Shown: positions 43,702 through 54,052, counted from the first letter of the stretch. The stretch is 64,000 nt of DNA from Hymenobacter siberiensis (GCF_018967865.2 NZ_JAHLZY020000001.1:3844001-3908000), one strand, 5' to 3'. Made by a program: numbers and translations. The notes: generated from the sequence alone by a model not told the origin.

Positions 43702-43748
43702 AAAGAGCCGCCGCCAGTCCAGACAAGGACTAAACGACGGCTCTTTTC
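43702..43748 (-). terminator. Terminator of the DUF4331 gene
   Basis: Stem GAAAAGAGCCGTCG / CGGCGGCTCTTTC (imperfect) with T-tract on the minus strand, 20 nt past the stop codon. Confidence 0.7.
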
Positions 43749-43767
43749 AATTAGCTTCTAGTGCCGA

Positions 43768-45939
43768 TTACTGGCGCTCGATGCGTACCGATTGTACCAC
43801 GGTGCTGCCGTTGTACAGCGTCGCGATGTACTGGCCGGGAGCCACATCGCGGCCCGGCGTCCATACCAACTCGTTGGCACCTGCGCCGAAGGATTTGTCC
43901 TTGGCAATAGTAGCCACCTTGCGGCCAGCCACGTCGCTGATAACAATGCTCATCGTGCCTTTGGTAGGCAGCTCAAAGCGCAGCGTGGTGCGGTCGGCGA
44001 AGGGGTTGGGGTAGGCCTGAGCCACGGTCAGGTTAGGCGACAATCCGAGGCCCGAAGCACGCTGAGCCAGAGCTATGCGCTGAGCATTGGTGCCGCTCCA
44101 GGGCGTCTGCGAGTACGGGAACGCAGCTTTGAACGTCGTATCGTTGGCAGTTACGCCAGCGTTGAAGGTCAGCACGTTGCCCAACTGTGGGGTAACGGGG
44201 TTAGCGGAGCCAGCAGCGTAGTCGTCGTACCACAGGCCGATGGCGGCCAGTACCACACCACCCACGGCTTGCAGCTCGATGCGGGTCACGTCATCCTCGA
44301 GGCGACGACCGTTCGGGAAGCCGTCCATGTTGGGGATGTTCTGCACGGCCGTGCTGCCGTTGTAGGTCGTGTTCGTCAGGCCCAGTACAGCGGCGGCCAG
44401 CAGGCCTTCCGAGCTGAAGTTAGCCGAGTTACGAGCCGTAGGCGGTACGGCCATGTTCAGGCGCAGCATGTCGCCACCGGGGTTGCTTGCCGAGCCACCC
44501 ACCAACAGGAAGTTATTGATGAAGGGCTTGCCAGCGGCCAGCGGGTTACCGTTTTTGCCGGTTGCCAGCTGATAAGGAGGGTAATTGGGTACACCAGTAT
44601 GGAAAATCGGCAGGATATCGACCGAGCGCGGCTTGCCGGCACGTAGCAGGTACGCGCCATAAGGAGCAGGACCAGTAGTGGCCAGCGCCGTGCCGTTCAG
44701 GACAGCATTGCCAGCCAGGCCGCTCAGGCCGGCAGCACCGTTGCGGAAGTCGAAACCAGCAGGGGGCAGACCGGCGGTGCCGGCCAGCGACTTGCTCTGA
44801 ATACGCAGCGGGCCGAGGCCCGGTACCGCCTCACCGTAGTAAGTCTGGCCAGCCGGCTTGGGAGCCGTCGTAGCCGAAGGCGTGTTATCGGCCATGTACA
44901 GGCCCAGCTCCGGGTTCGACAGGTATTCGTCCGTAGCGGCAACCTCGGCGTAAGGAGTGCCCGCGTTCCAGGCATCCTTAGCTCCGATGGGGTTGATTAC
45001 TTCGTTCAGCAAAGGCATACCGATGCGCGATACCTGCACATAGTTGCCCGATACGGTAGACGCAGCACCCGTGGCCGAAAGTACCCGGGTAGCCGGACGG
45101 CTGGCCGAAGCCCACACACCGATGATGTAGTTGGAATCGAGAATGTTGGTTGCGCTGGTCAGGGCAGCAGTGCCCGTCTTGGCCAGCACCGTTACCGGAA
45201 TTTGCAGCGCAATGGCGTGGGTGTTCTTGCGAGCGAGGCCATCGCGGGCTGCGCCGGGGGCACGAATGCCGCCCAGGTCGAAGATGCCGCCCAGGTCAGC
45301 AAAGAACGGGTCGTCGGTGGCACCGCAGAAGATTTTGGTACCGTCCGGCAGCGTCATAATGGCGTTGTTCATCAACGTAGCATACGTGGCCGCCTGGTTC
45401 AAGCCAGCAGCACCATTGATGGAGCGCGGGCCGACGTTGGGGGGAGGTACGATGCCTGTACCCACGGTTACGTTGGTGAAAGCACCACCACCTACGCTTT
45501 TTTCGACGATGTAAGTAGTCTTCAGGTTCTGCATACCCAGACGGATATTGAAGAACGTGGTGGGGTCCTGGTTGGCACGGGTGAACGTGAAACGGTACGT
45601 GATGTCGTCGCCGGCCGTAGCCGAGTTGTTTTTCACGTGAATTTCGTAGCGGATGTTCTCGCCGAAGGTGTTGTAGTTAGGTCCGCCCTGGGGCAGCTCC
45701 AACGGAATGTAGTTGGCAATGATGGTTACGCTGGCGGCACCGTCGTTGTTAGGCGAGTCGGGGCTACGGAAGGCGTACAGGTCGGTGTTATCAGCCAACG
45801 GGTCGTCGGCGATGAGCGGAGCTTCGCGGTGGCTGGAGGCCTCCAGCGTGTTGTGCTGGCTGCTTAGGGCCACCACACCTCCTGCCGCGGTTGCGAGCAG
45901 AGCAGCCTGGAACAGAGGACGAGTAAGTAAATTTTTCAT
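43768..45939 (-). CDS. DUF4331 domain protein with T9SS C-terminal sorting domain
   Basis: A 723-aa secreted protein. The ATG at 45939 (MKNLLTRPLFQAALLATAA) gives a signal peptide, while the longer frame would read through the upstream miniature element. The N-terminal SSHREAPLIADDPLADNTDLYAF is the diagnostic start of DUF4331. Further matches are NYIPLELPQGGPNY and GENIRYEIHVKNN. The end (LTVAQAYPNPFADRTTLRFEL ... VAPGQYIATLYNG) is a type A T9SS sorting domain. Function is unknown in the family. With TPR, HupE and TonB genes it forms a same-strand group of about 7.6 kb. Confidence 0.92.
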   Translation of the reverse strand: MKNLLTRPLFQAALLATAAGGVVALSSQHNTLEASSHREAPLIADDPLADNTDLYAFRSPDSPNNDGAASVTIIANYIPLELPQGGPNYNTFGENIRYEIHVKNNSATAGDDITYRFTFTRANQDPTTFFNIRLGMQNLKTTYIVEKSVGGGAFTNVTVGTGIVPPPNVGPRSINGAAGLNQAATYATLMNNAIMTLPDGTKIFCGATDDPFFADLGGIFDLGGIRAPGAARDGLARKNTHAIALQIPVTVLAKTGTAALTSATNILDSNYIIGVWASASRPATRVLSATGAASTVSGNYVQVSRIGMPLLNEVINPIGAKDAWNAGTPYAEVAATDEYLSNPELGLYMADNTPSATTAPKPAGQTYYGEAVPGLGPLRIQSKSLAGTAGLPPAGFDFRNGAAGLSGLAGNAVLNGTALATTGPAPYGAYLLRAGKPRSVDILPIFHTGVPNYPPYQLATGKNGNPLAAGKPFINNFLLVGGSASNPGGDMLRLNMAVPPTARNSANFSSEGLLAAAVLGLTNTTYNGSTAVQNIPNMDGFPNGRRLEDDVTRIELQAVGGVVLAAIGLWYDDYAAGSANPVTPQLGNVLTFNAGVTANDTTFKAAFPYSQTPWSGTNAQRIALAQRASGLGLSPNLTVAQAYPNPFADRTTLRFELPTKGTMSIVISDVAGRKVATIAKDKSFGAGANELVWTPGRDVAPGQYIATLYNGSTVVQSVRIERQ

Positions 45940-46422
45940 AAAAAACTTTTGGGAAATGGGTTGGAGGTGTGGTGTAAGGAAACCTGAAATGAATTGTAAG
46001 CTAGACTGTACAACCATCAAAACCTTATGTCGAAGCTGTTTAGAAAGTCCCCGAACGGTGATGCAGAGCGCAGCGCAGCATCTTGCTCGCATCGTCAGGC
46101 CCGTTCAACGATGCGAGCAAGATGCTGCGCTGCGCTCTGCATCACCGTTTGAGTACCTTTTGTGACTTTCTAAACAACTCCGTCATGTGGCCTTTTCGAG
46201 CTTGACTACACAGCTGTTCTTTCTCTACGTTCAGACTCGCAACTTCGGTTTTGATTTTTCTAATAATAGTTCAATAAGATTTTGGCAAGTCCTGTTCATA
46301 TGCTTTGAGGCCCTTTACCATCCCACAGGAGGGCGGGCTTTACCCCGTACTTTTGCAACGCGCTTTTTGGCACCTTTTATTTTCATTTTTCGGGTTACCG
46401 GTAGTGGTAGCCCCTCGTTTAT
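45940..46422. other. Intergenic region between DUF4331 and hscA
   Basis: It holds the DUF4331 promoter, the miniature element at 46032-46181 and the hscA promoter region. A TACTTTTG box at 46348-46355 lies 67 nt before the hscA ATG. The rest is AT-rich with no supported gene. Confidence 0.45.
46032..46181. mobile_element. MITE-like element with IS5-type ends enclosing a family A palindrome
   Basis: The left end GAAGCTGTTTAGAAAGTC (46032-46049) is identical to the terminal repeat of the IS5 element at 29635. The right end (46164-46181, complement) matches at 16 of 18 positions. GTC occurs directly on both sides (46029-46031 and 46182-46184), a 3-bp duplication like that of the IS. Inside is a long palindrome with arms GTGATGCAGAGCGCAGCG..., GCATCTTGCTCGCATCGT, a family A relative. 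No coding capacity. Confidence 0.82.
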
Positions 46423-48294
46423 ATGGCTACAGTATCAATCAATCTGGCCACCGGCAGCTTTCAGCAGGAAGAAATCATTGTCGGCATCGACCTGGGCACC
46501 ACCAATAGCCTTGTGGCCTACGTGCACCCCGAAAGCCGCCAGCCCGCCGCCATAAATGATTTGGGCCGGGGCACCATTGTGCCATCGGTGGTACATTTTC
46601 CCGCCGATAGGGCCGACCCCATCGTTGGTACCGATGCGCGTGAGTACCTCCTCACCGACCCGCAGCGCACCATCTACTCCGTGAAGCGCCTGCTGGGCAA
46701 AAGCTACCGCGACCTGGGCCAGCACGCCAGCCAGCTCGGCTACAAGGTTATCGACGATAATTCCGAAGGCTTGGTAAAAATCCGGGTCGATGACCGGTTC
46801 TTCTCCCCTATTGAGCTTTCGGCGGATATCCTGCGGGAGTTGCGGGCCCGCGCCGAGCACGCCCTCAAAACCCCGGTAAACCGCGCCGTTATCACCGTGC
46901 CGGCTTATTTCAACGACTCGCAGCGCCAGGCCACGCGTGATGCGGGCCGTCTGGCCGGCCTCGAAGTGCTGCGCATCGTGAACGAGCCTACGGCGGCGGC
47001 CCTGGCCTACGGCATCGGCCTCGACCCCGACGAGGAGAAAACCGTGGCCGTGTACGACCTCGGCGGCGGCACCTTCGATATCAGCATTCTGCGCATTCAG
47101 CAGGGCATTTTTGAGGTACTGAGCACCAACGGCGACACCTACCTCGGGGGCGACGACCTCGACCGCGCTGTGGTGGACCATTGGACGGCCACCTTCGGCC
47201 TTTCGGATACCTTCCACACCAACCCGCACCTGCAGCAGCAGCTGCGCCTGGCCGCCGAGATAGCCAAGAAATACCTCAGCCAGCACGACGATTTTACGAC
47301 CCACCTCACCGATGAGGCCGGCCGCAACATCCCCGTTACGCTTACCCGCACGCAATTCGATGCGCTGATTCGCCCGCTGGTGGACCGCACCATTGCCGCC
47401 TGCCGCCAGGCCCTGGCCGATGCTAAGCTCGAAACCAAACTGGATGCCGTACTGCTGGTAGGCGGCTCCACCCGCGTGCCGCTGGTGTACGACGCGGTTT
47501 CGGAGTTCTTCGGGCAGCCGGCTAATAACTCGCTGAATCCGGATGAGGTGGTGGCCCTGGGCGCAGCCATTCAGGCCGATATTTTGGCCGGCAACCGGCG
47601 CGACGTGCTGCTGCTCGATGTGACGCCGCTCACGCTGGGCATCGAAACGCTGGGCGGCCTGCTGGACCCAATTATCCCGCGCAACTCGAAAATCCCAACC
47701 AAGGCCGGCCGCCAGTACACCACCAGCGTGGATGGGCAGGTGAACCTGAAAATCGCCGTGTACCAAGGCGAGCGCGACCTCGTGAGCCAGAACCGCAAGC
47801 TGGGCGAATTCATCCTCACTGGCATCCCGGCCATGCCCGCCGGCCTGCCCAAGGTCGATGTGAACTTCCTGCTGAACGCCGATGGCATCCTGCAAGTGGA
47901 AGCCATCGAGCTGCGCTCCAACACGCGCCAGCAGGTGGAAATAAAGCCCCAGTACGGCCTCACCGATGAGCAAGTGGAGCAGATGCTGATGGATTCGCTG
48001 GTGAATGCCAAGGACGATGTAGCCGCGCGCTTGCTCATCGAAGCCCGCACCGCCGCCGAGCAGCTGTTGTACCAGGTGAGTAATTTCACCCGCAAAAACC
48101 GCCAGCACCTCACCGAAACTGAGCTGACTGCCACCGCAGCCCAGGTAGCCATCGTGCAAGCCGCGCTGGCCGGCACTGAGCGCGACCCCATTCTGAAAGC
48201 CATGGACGAGCTCGATGAGCTGACCCGCCCCTATGCCGAGCGCGTGATGAACATTTCCATTCAGCAAGCCATGGCGGGCAAGAAAATCGGTTAG
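46423..48294 (+). CDS. hscA: Hsp70 chaperone, HscA-like
   Basis: A 623-aa Hsp70. Phosphate-1 motif [17 protein letters not shown], later [14 protein letters not shown] and [16 protein letters not shown], then the substrate-binding domain. The residues preceding IDLGTTNS and the shortness of the C-terminal tail (no EEVD-like DnaK end) fit HscA, which works in iron-sulfur cluster assembly. No hscB or iscU is adjacent in this window, so the HscA versus DnaK call rests on sequence form only. A possible promoter box is 67 nt upstream. Confidence 0.88.
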   Translation: MATVSINLATGSFQQEEIIVGIDLGTTNSLVAYVHPESRQPAAINDLGRGTIVPSVVHFPADRADPIVGTDAREYLLTDPQRTIYSVKRLLGKSYRDLGQHASQLGYKVIDDNSEGLVKIRVDDRFFSPIELSADILRELRARAEHALKTPVNRAVITVPAYFNDSQRQATRDAGRLAGLEVLRIVNEPTAAALAYGIGLDPDEEKTVAVYDLGGGTFDISILRIQQGIFEVLSTNGDTYLGGDDLDRAVVDHWTATFGLSDTFHTNPHLQQQLRLAAEIAKKYLSQHDDFTTHLTDEAGRNIPVTLTRTQFDALIRPLVDRTIAACRQALADAKLETKLDAVLLVGGSTRVPLVYDAVSEFFGQPANNSLNPDEVVALGAAIQADILAGNRRDVLLLDVTPLTLGIETLGGLLDPIIPRNSKIPTKAGRQYTTSVDGQVNLKIAVYQGERDLVSQNRKLGEFILTGIPAMPAGLPKVDVNFLLNADGILQVEAIELRSNTRQQVEIKPQYGLTDEQVEQMLMDSLVNAKDDVAARLLIEARTAAEQLLYQVSNFTRKNRQHLTETELTATAAQVAIVQAALAGTERDPILKAMDELDELTRPYAERVMNISIQQAMAGKKIG

Positions 48295-48365
48295 CCCCCG
48301 GCCAATCGGCACAACGGGACACAAACTGCTTTTTATACTCTCGCAAAATTCTCAAAGGCCTACCC

Positions 48366-49538
48366 GTGAATCCCTACCTCGCTCGTCTTGTCGCCGTGGC
48401 GCAGCAGCCCAGCCGCCGCATCATCGGCCTCATGTCGGGCACTTCGCTCGATGGGCTGGACGTGGCCCTGTGCCACTGCGAAGGCCATGGTGCGGGGCTA
48501 CAGACCACACTGGAGCATTTTACCACCCTGCCCTATTCTGCGGAATTCCGGCAGCGGCTGCGGGCCATCTCGCAGCCCACGGTGGCGTTGCAGGACGTGG
48601 CCATCCTAAACGCTGAGGTGGCTCGGCAACACGCGGAAATGGTGCTGGTCTGCCTGCAATCGTGGCAGGTGGCGGTGGCCGAGGTCGACCTCATTGCCAG
48701 CCACGGCCAAACCATCTGGCACGCCCCGCACCATCAGCATCAGCATGCTGAATTTCCATACCATGCCACGCTGCAAATCGGCGATGGCGACCACCTGGCG
48801 GCGCTCACCGGCATCAGCACCGTGGCCGATTTCCGGCAAAAACACGTAGCCCACGGCTTTGAGGGTGCCCCGCTGGCCGGCTACGCCGACCAGCTGTTAT
48901 TTGCTTCGCCCACCGAAAACCGCCTGCTGCTCAACCTGGGCGGCATTGCCAACTTCACCTACCTGCCGGCCCAGCCCGCCGCCGGCCTGCCCCTCACCAC
49001 CGACACCGGCCCCGGCAATACCCTGCTCGATGCCGTGACGCGGCAGCATTTCCCGGGCCGCGAGTACGATGAGAACGGTGCCATTGCGGCCAGTGGCACC
49101 GTTCATGCAGCCCTGCTGCGGGAGCTGCTGAACCATCCGTTCTTCGCCGCGCCACTGCCCAAAACCACCGGCCCCGAGCTGTTTGCCCCCGCCTACCTGC
49201 ACGAGGCGCAGATTACAACCGGTACTTCCTCCCTCCCACCCGCCGATGTGTTGGCCACCCTGGTCGAGCTAACGGCTACCGGCGTAGCCACTGCCGTTCA
49301 CCAGTGCTTCCCGGCCACCGAACAGCCCGACGCGACCTGCTACGTAAGCGGCGGCGGCAGCCACAATAGCGCGCTGCTTCAGGCCCTGCAACGGCACCTA
49401 CCCGCCGTCCGCATTGCACCCATCGACGCACTGGGCATCCCCGCCGATGCCAAAGAAGCCGTGCTATTCGCCGTGCTGGCTAACGAAACCATTGCGGGCA
49501 ACCCCGACATCAGCCTGGGCAAAATATGCCTGCCATAA
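48366..49538 (+). CDS. anmK: Anhydro-N-acetylmuramic acid kinase
   Basis: A 390-aa sugar kinase that recycles peptidoglycan by phosphorylating 1,6-anhydro-MurNAc. The motif RRIIGLMSGTSLDGLDVALC marks the family. VDLIASHGQTIWHAP, LTTDTGPGNTLLDAV and CYVSGGGSHNSALL are further conserved blocks. The start is GTG at 48366. Its position after hscA (71-nt gap) seems unrelated in function. Confidence 0.94.
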   Translation: MNPYLARLVAVAQQPSRRIIGLMSGTSLDGLDVALCHCEGHGAGLQTTLEHFTTLPYSAEFRQRLRAISQPTVALQDVAILNAEVARQHAEMVLVCLQSWQVAVAEVDLIASHGQTIWHAPHHQHQHAEFPYHATLQIGDGDHLAALTGISTVADFRQKHVAHGFEGAPLAGYADQLLFASPTENRLLLNLGGIANFTYLPAQPAAGLPLTTDTGPGNTLLDAVTRQHFPGREYDENGAIAASGTVHAALLRELLNHPFFAAPLPKTTGPELFAPAYLHEAQITTGTSSLPPADVLATLVELTATGVATAVHQCFPATEQPDATCYVSGGGSHNSALLQALQRHLPAVRIAPIDALGIPADAKEAVLFAVLANETIAGNPDISLGKICLP

Positions 49539-49585
49539 ACTGCTTAGATTAGCAAACGCCCGCGCAGAGCCTGAATCACCAGCTG

Positions 49586-50086
49586 CTACCGGCCGTGCGG
49601 TTTTGTGCCGGTTGGCTTGTTTGGCACCGCTACGCCGTTGGGGCGCAGGCTAAAGTCCAGCACTGCCCGGCTGGCCGTGTCCCGAAACGTAACTTCCAGC
49701 AACTCCGATGGGATTCGCAGGCTCGAATCAGCCGCGAAGGAAAAGCTGTAGAACAGCCGCGAGCTGCCCTTATCGCCCAGCCGCATTCCCAGCTTGTATA
49801 GTTCGATGGCCGTGCCGCGACCGGGCCGCTGGCCGCTTTTCCAGAGTGGCCGGGCAGCAGCAACAAACCTCGGCAGGCTAATCCCCTGCCGCACTTCCGG
49901 TGCCAACCGGCCATAAGCCCCCGAATAATTGGCGCGCAATACTGCCCGCAGGAACTGGCCCGCTGCCTGGCTCTGGCTGGGCCGCCGTGCGTTATGCTGC
50001 ATGCCTTTCAAGCCACTGCGGCCCATTCCCACGGCCGTGAGACTCAGCAGCAGCAAGCCTGCGCTGGCGGCGGGAAGCCACTGCAT
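49586..50086 (-). CDS. Hypothetical exported protein
   Basis: A 166-aa protein with a signal-like N-terminus (WLPAASAGLLLLSLTAVGMG). The centre QFLRAVLRANYSGAYGRLAPEVRQGISLPRF resembles the DUF4878/DUF3887-type small-domain pattern (short alpha-beta proteins with an F-x-A-A segment), which is only a guess. GC-rich codon choice supports a real gene. Function unknown. Confidence 0.6.
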   Translation of the reverse strand: MQWLPAASAGLLLLSLTAVGMGRSGLKGMQHNARRPSQSQAAGQFLRAVLRANYSGAYGRLAPEVRQGISLPRFVAAARPLWKSGQRPGRGTAIELYKLGMRLGDKGSSRLFYSFSFAADSSLRIPSELLEVTFRDTASRAVLDFSLRPNGVAVPNKPTGTKPHGR

Positions 50087-51795
50087 TCGGTTAGGGGTTG
50101 GGGGGTGCTTGCATGGCCAAAAATAAGCGGGGGCGGCGGCCCACGGGTGAGGCCGGTTCGCTTGTGCAGGTTATTCGATTACCACGCGCCGGGTCACGTT
50201 CAGGTTTGGGCCGGTGAGGTGCAGCACATACACCCCAGTAGCCAGGCCACGCATCGAAATCTCAGCCTGATTGGCACGGCCGGTACCCAACTGCAGCTGC
50301 TGCGAGCTCACGCGCTGCCCCAGGGCATTGAACAGGTCCACCGAAGCCGTGCAGGTAGCGCCCACTCCGGTCATTTGCACGCGCAGGGCATTGCCATTGG
50401 CCACGGGATTGGGTGCCACGGCCACGCTGTAGCCAGCCGTTTGCTCGCGGGCAGCCAGGCCGGTGGTTACCGTCACGGCCAGCGATGCCAGGTTGTTAGT
50501 TTCGTTCGATTCAGCCACCACGTTCAGCGGGTCGGCCATAAATAGCACGTAGTACGCCCCGGGCGTCACGCTGGCCGGCACTGCGGCCACCAGCTGGTGG
50601 GTGGCGCTCGCGCTGACCGCCAGGGAAGTGCCGGCGCTGCTGCCCAGCAGAATGTCGCTGGCATCCAGCGTCTGGTTGGTGGAGAGGTAGTACCCCACGG
50701 CCGAGTTGGCCGCCGAGCCGCCGCCCTGGTTGGCCACTGTGGCACTCAGCGAGAGGTTGCCCCCGGCGGGTACCGACGAAGGCGAAGCGCCAATCTGCGT
50801 CAGCAGTAGGTCGGGCAGCACCACGGGAGCGGTTACGCAGGTCACGGCGGCATCAAAGCCCGCGTACGTCACGCTGCCATCGCTCGTGAACACCAGCGTT
50901 AGGACACCGGTCGAGTTGGTAGCCATGATGGGCAGCGACGGCATGGCCGTGAGCGTGGCCAGCAGCGGCGACTGGGCATTCGGGCCATCGTAAATCATTA
51001 ATCGGTCGCAGCAGCCTTCCAACACAAATGAGTTGAACGAAAGCTGGATGCGGCTGTTGGCCGTGCCGGGGTTAATGGTCAGCGTACCGTTGGCATTGTC
51101 CGAGTAGTTGCCAAATCCACCGTGGTCATACACCGTCGTGTTGCAGGTGGTCACGGTATTGCTGCCGCTGTAAGGCACGATAATGCCCGTGAAGGGACCT
51201 GTCACCGTAAACTGGTAATAGCCCACGTTGTTATTTTCGTTGGTTTCACTCACCACGTTCGTGGGGTCGGCTACGGCCAGCAGGTAGTAGTTGCCGGCGG
51301 CAGTACCCGTGGGAACGGTTACGCTGCTATACGAGGTCGACGACTGGTTGGCCCCCAGCTGGCCGCCGGTGGTGGTACTCATCAGCATGTCGTTGGCATC
51401 CAAGGTGGTGTTGCTCGACAGGTAGTAGCCCACGTTGCTGCTCGGCGAGGTAGTGTTGCCCGAGTTGTAGATATAAGACGTAACCCCAACCGACGTGCCG
51501 GGGGCCACCGACGTGAGGTTCATGAACACCTGCGAAATCTGCAGGTCGATGCCCGGAGCCACTACCTGAATGGTGGTGCTGGCCACGTTGTTGTTCTCGT
51601 TGGTTTCGGCCACCAGGTTGGCCGGGGCGGCCACAAACAGCACGTAGTACGTGCCCGTAGCCGTGCCGGTCGGCACCGTAATATTCGAGTAGATGCTCAG
51701 ATAGCCACCGCCGTACAGCGTGGTATTCGGCTGGCTGCCCACCAGCACATCGTTCGCGCTGAACACGTTGTCAGTCGACAAATAAAAGCCAATGT

Positions 51796-51893
51796 TAAGT
51801 GCAGAACCATTAGCTTTTAGCCTTTCTCTTTCTTGTTTGCTATCAGTTAGTTATGCCAAATGCATCAACTATTTAATTTGGAACAAGCACTTA
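51796..51893. repeat. AT-rich insert bounded by short inverted repeats within the CARDB gene
   Basis: Terminal inverted TAAGTGC / GCACTTA (51796-51802 and 51887-51893) enclose about 98 bp of AT-rich sequence that interrupts the repeat domain and brings a stop codon. No direct target duplication is seen, so its origin as a mobile element is uncertain. Confidence 0.45.
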
Positions 51894-53134
51894 GCCGGGC
51901 TGGCTACCGCATTGCCCAGGTTGTTGAGGTAGCACGAAGCATTGGCGCTGGCCCCTGCCGCCACCGTAGTCGGCGATACATATGGATAAGTCACCGACAG
52001 GTCCACCGTCGGCGCAATTACCGTCAGGGCCAGGCTGCTTACGTTGTTGGTCTCATTGGTTTCCGTCACGGCGTTGGCCGGGTCGGCCACGAACAGCACG
52101 TAGTAACTACCCGCCGCCGTACCTACTGGCACCGTCAGGTTAGCCGAGCGGTACGACGACAAGTTGGCAGCCAATGCACCGCCCGTCACGGTCGACAGCA
52201 ACACGTCGCTGACATCCAGCGTAGTATTGGTTGAAAGGTAAAAGCCCAGCGTGCTGCTCGTAGCAGTCACGTTGCCTTGGTAAATACCGATGCCGAGGCC
52301 TGCACCGTACCACCCGGCACGGTCGAGCTGTAGTAGAGCGAGGGCTGCTGCACTATCAAATCCACGCCGGGAGGGGCCACCGTAATTACCACAGAAGCAA
52401 CGTTGTTGTTCTCATTCGTCTCCGCTACCTGGCCCTGATAATCCGCTACAAACAAAATGTAGTACGTCCCGGGCGTCAGGCCCGTCGGAATGGCCGCCGT
52501 GCCGTAGCGCGACGACGAATACGTCGTCGTGAGCGGCCCACTGTACTGCGAAGTCAGCAGGATGTCATTAAGCATCCAGCGTATTGTTCGTCGAGATGTA
52601 GAAGCCCATGCTGCTACTGGGTGCCACGGCATTGCCCGTGTTCAGAATGGAGCAGCTCATGGATATCGGCGTACCCACGGCCGTAGTCGTTGGCGTCACC
52701 GAAGGCTGCAGAATGGTCAGGTCAATGCTGGGCGCTACCACTGTCACGTTCACCGAAGCCACATTATTATTTTCGTTGCTCTCACTCACCTGGTTCAGGT
52801 AGTCGCCAGCAAACAGGATGTAATAGCTGCCCGGGGCAGTCGTAGCCGGAATGGTAACCGAAGCGTAACGGCTGCTCGACAAGCCCGGATTCAGCGCGTA
52901 GCCCGTCGAATTGCCCAGCAGCACGTCGCTGGCATCCAGTATAGCATCAGTCGAGAAATAATACCCTACGTTGCTGCTGGTAGCCACGCCCGCCCCAATG
53001 TTATAGATGGAGCAGCTCAGCGACACCGTGTTGCCGGCCACCGTGCTCAGCGGACTAACCGACGCCCCCTGCACGGCCAAATCGGCCAGCGGCATCGTCG
53101 TCACGCACGAAGTAACTGCTTCAATGCCGCTCAG

Positions 53135-53158
53135 GTAGTAGTAGTAGTAGTAGTAGTA
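53135..53158. repeat. Trinucleotide tract (GTA)8, coding Tyr8 on the minus strand
   Basis: Eight perfect GTA units within the CUB-like domain of the disrupted CARDB gene. Being triplets they change length, not frame. Confidence 0.9.
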
Positions 53159-53680
53159 GTCACTTTGGAGTACGACCGTCAGGCTGCCCGTGGCGTTGGT
53201 GGCATATACCGAAGCGGGGGGCAGGTTGTAGTTGGTGTACTCCCCAATGAGCGGGGCCGAAGTCGAGCTGCCGTAATAAATCCGCACCACATCGTAGTAA
53301 GGGTCAATGTTGAACTGGCTGAATTGCAGCCGGATTTTATTGCCGGCCGTGGCGGGCACCATCGTAGCCCCCCCCCAACGCATTGGCCGAATAAGGCCCC
53401 GCCGCCCCGCCATCGTCGTAGAGCGTACCCGCGCAGGTCGTTACAGTGGTAATGCCCGAAACCGGCAAAAGGTAGGTCTGCGCATTCGCCAGCTGGCTCC
53501 AGAGCAGCGCGGCCACCAATACGCACCAGCGCACAGGTTTCCGGAAAATCGCGTCGTAGGGTTGCTTCATGTGGAAAGGATTAAAAATAAAAGGAGAATT
53601 AGTAGAAATTCCAGCAATTCATACGGACACAGATTTTACGCAACAATATTGCCATATCACTACACTTCCTGCGTTTCCCG

Positions 53681-53998
53681 TTATTGATTATCGCTTTGGG
53701 GCACCAACACGAATACGTCCTCACCGGGGCGTTTCATCAGGTATTTCTCCCGCGCAAATTTTTCCAGCAATGCTGGCGAGCTCATCAGTTCGGCCCGGTC
53801 TTTTTTCACCACCTCAATGTTGTCGAGGTAGTATTGCTTCTCATTGCGCAACTCCGTCCATTTCTGGTAGATGTCGAACTGCTTGCCCACGTCGTTGGCA
53901 TCGAACACCAGCATCCAGACTAAAAAGCCCACGCCGGTCAGAAAATAGAAGCTGCGCACTACCCGAAGTATCGGGCTAATGAAGGAAGGTAGATTCAT
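53681..53998 (-). CDS. Septum-formation-initiator family protein (FtsB/DivIC-like)
   Basis: A 105-aa protein. The ATG at 53998 (MNLPSFISPILRVVR) precedes one membrane span (FYFLTGVGFLVWMLVF) and a coiled-coil (KWTELRNEKQYYLDNIEVVKKDRAEL). The end FAREKYLMKRPGEDVFVLVP is the conserved FtsB/DivIC C-terminal block. This family bridges FtsQ/FtsL in the divisome. It is next to eno on the same strand, an arrangement shared by many bacteria, which strengthens the call. Confidence 0.88.
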   Translation of the reverse strand: MNLPSFISPILRVVRSFYFLTGVGFLVWMLVFDANDVGKQFDIYQKWTELRNEKQYYLDNIEVVKKDRAELMSSPALLEKFAREKYLMKRPGEDVFVLVPQSDNQ

Positions 53999-54013
53999 CG
54001 CTATAAAGGTAAT

Positions 54014-54052
54014 ACAAACGACCAATTCCGCTAATGCGAAATTGGTCGTTTG
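54014..54052 (-). terminator. Terminator of eno
   Basis: AACGACCAATT / AATTGGTCGTT inverted repeat around TCGCATTAGCGG, just after the eno stop codon. The T-tract is short. Confidence 0.6.

Larger units (their letters stand above)
50171..53570 (-). pseudogene. Large CARDB/CUB-repeat surface protein with T9SS signal, disrupted
   Basis: One original gene of about 1130 codons is visible in five pieces on the minus strand. From the N-terminus: signal peptide and start of a CUB-like domain (53570 onwards); CUB-like domain with a Tyr8 tract plus CARDB repeats (53413-52568); a further CARDB unit (52632-52267); another (52270-51869); then CARDB, a CUB-like domain, CARDB and a T9SS sorting domain (VAVAPNPVANGNALRVQM ... 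LATGVYVLHL, 51781-50171). Frameshifts lie near a run of nine C (53368-53376), near 52568 and near 52280. An in-frame stop lies in an AT-rich insert (51869). Repeat units contain ETNENNNVAS. It is probably a decayed adhesin-like gene, although slippage or assembly error cannot be excluded. Confidence 0.8.

Noticed and set aside
46435..48324. 629-aa open frame antisense to hscA
   Set aside because: Shadow of a conserved Hsp70; no domain seen.
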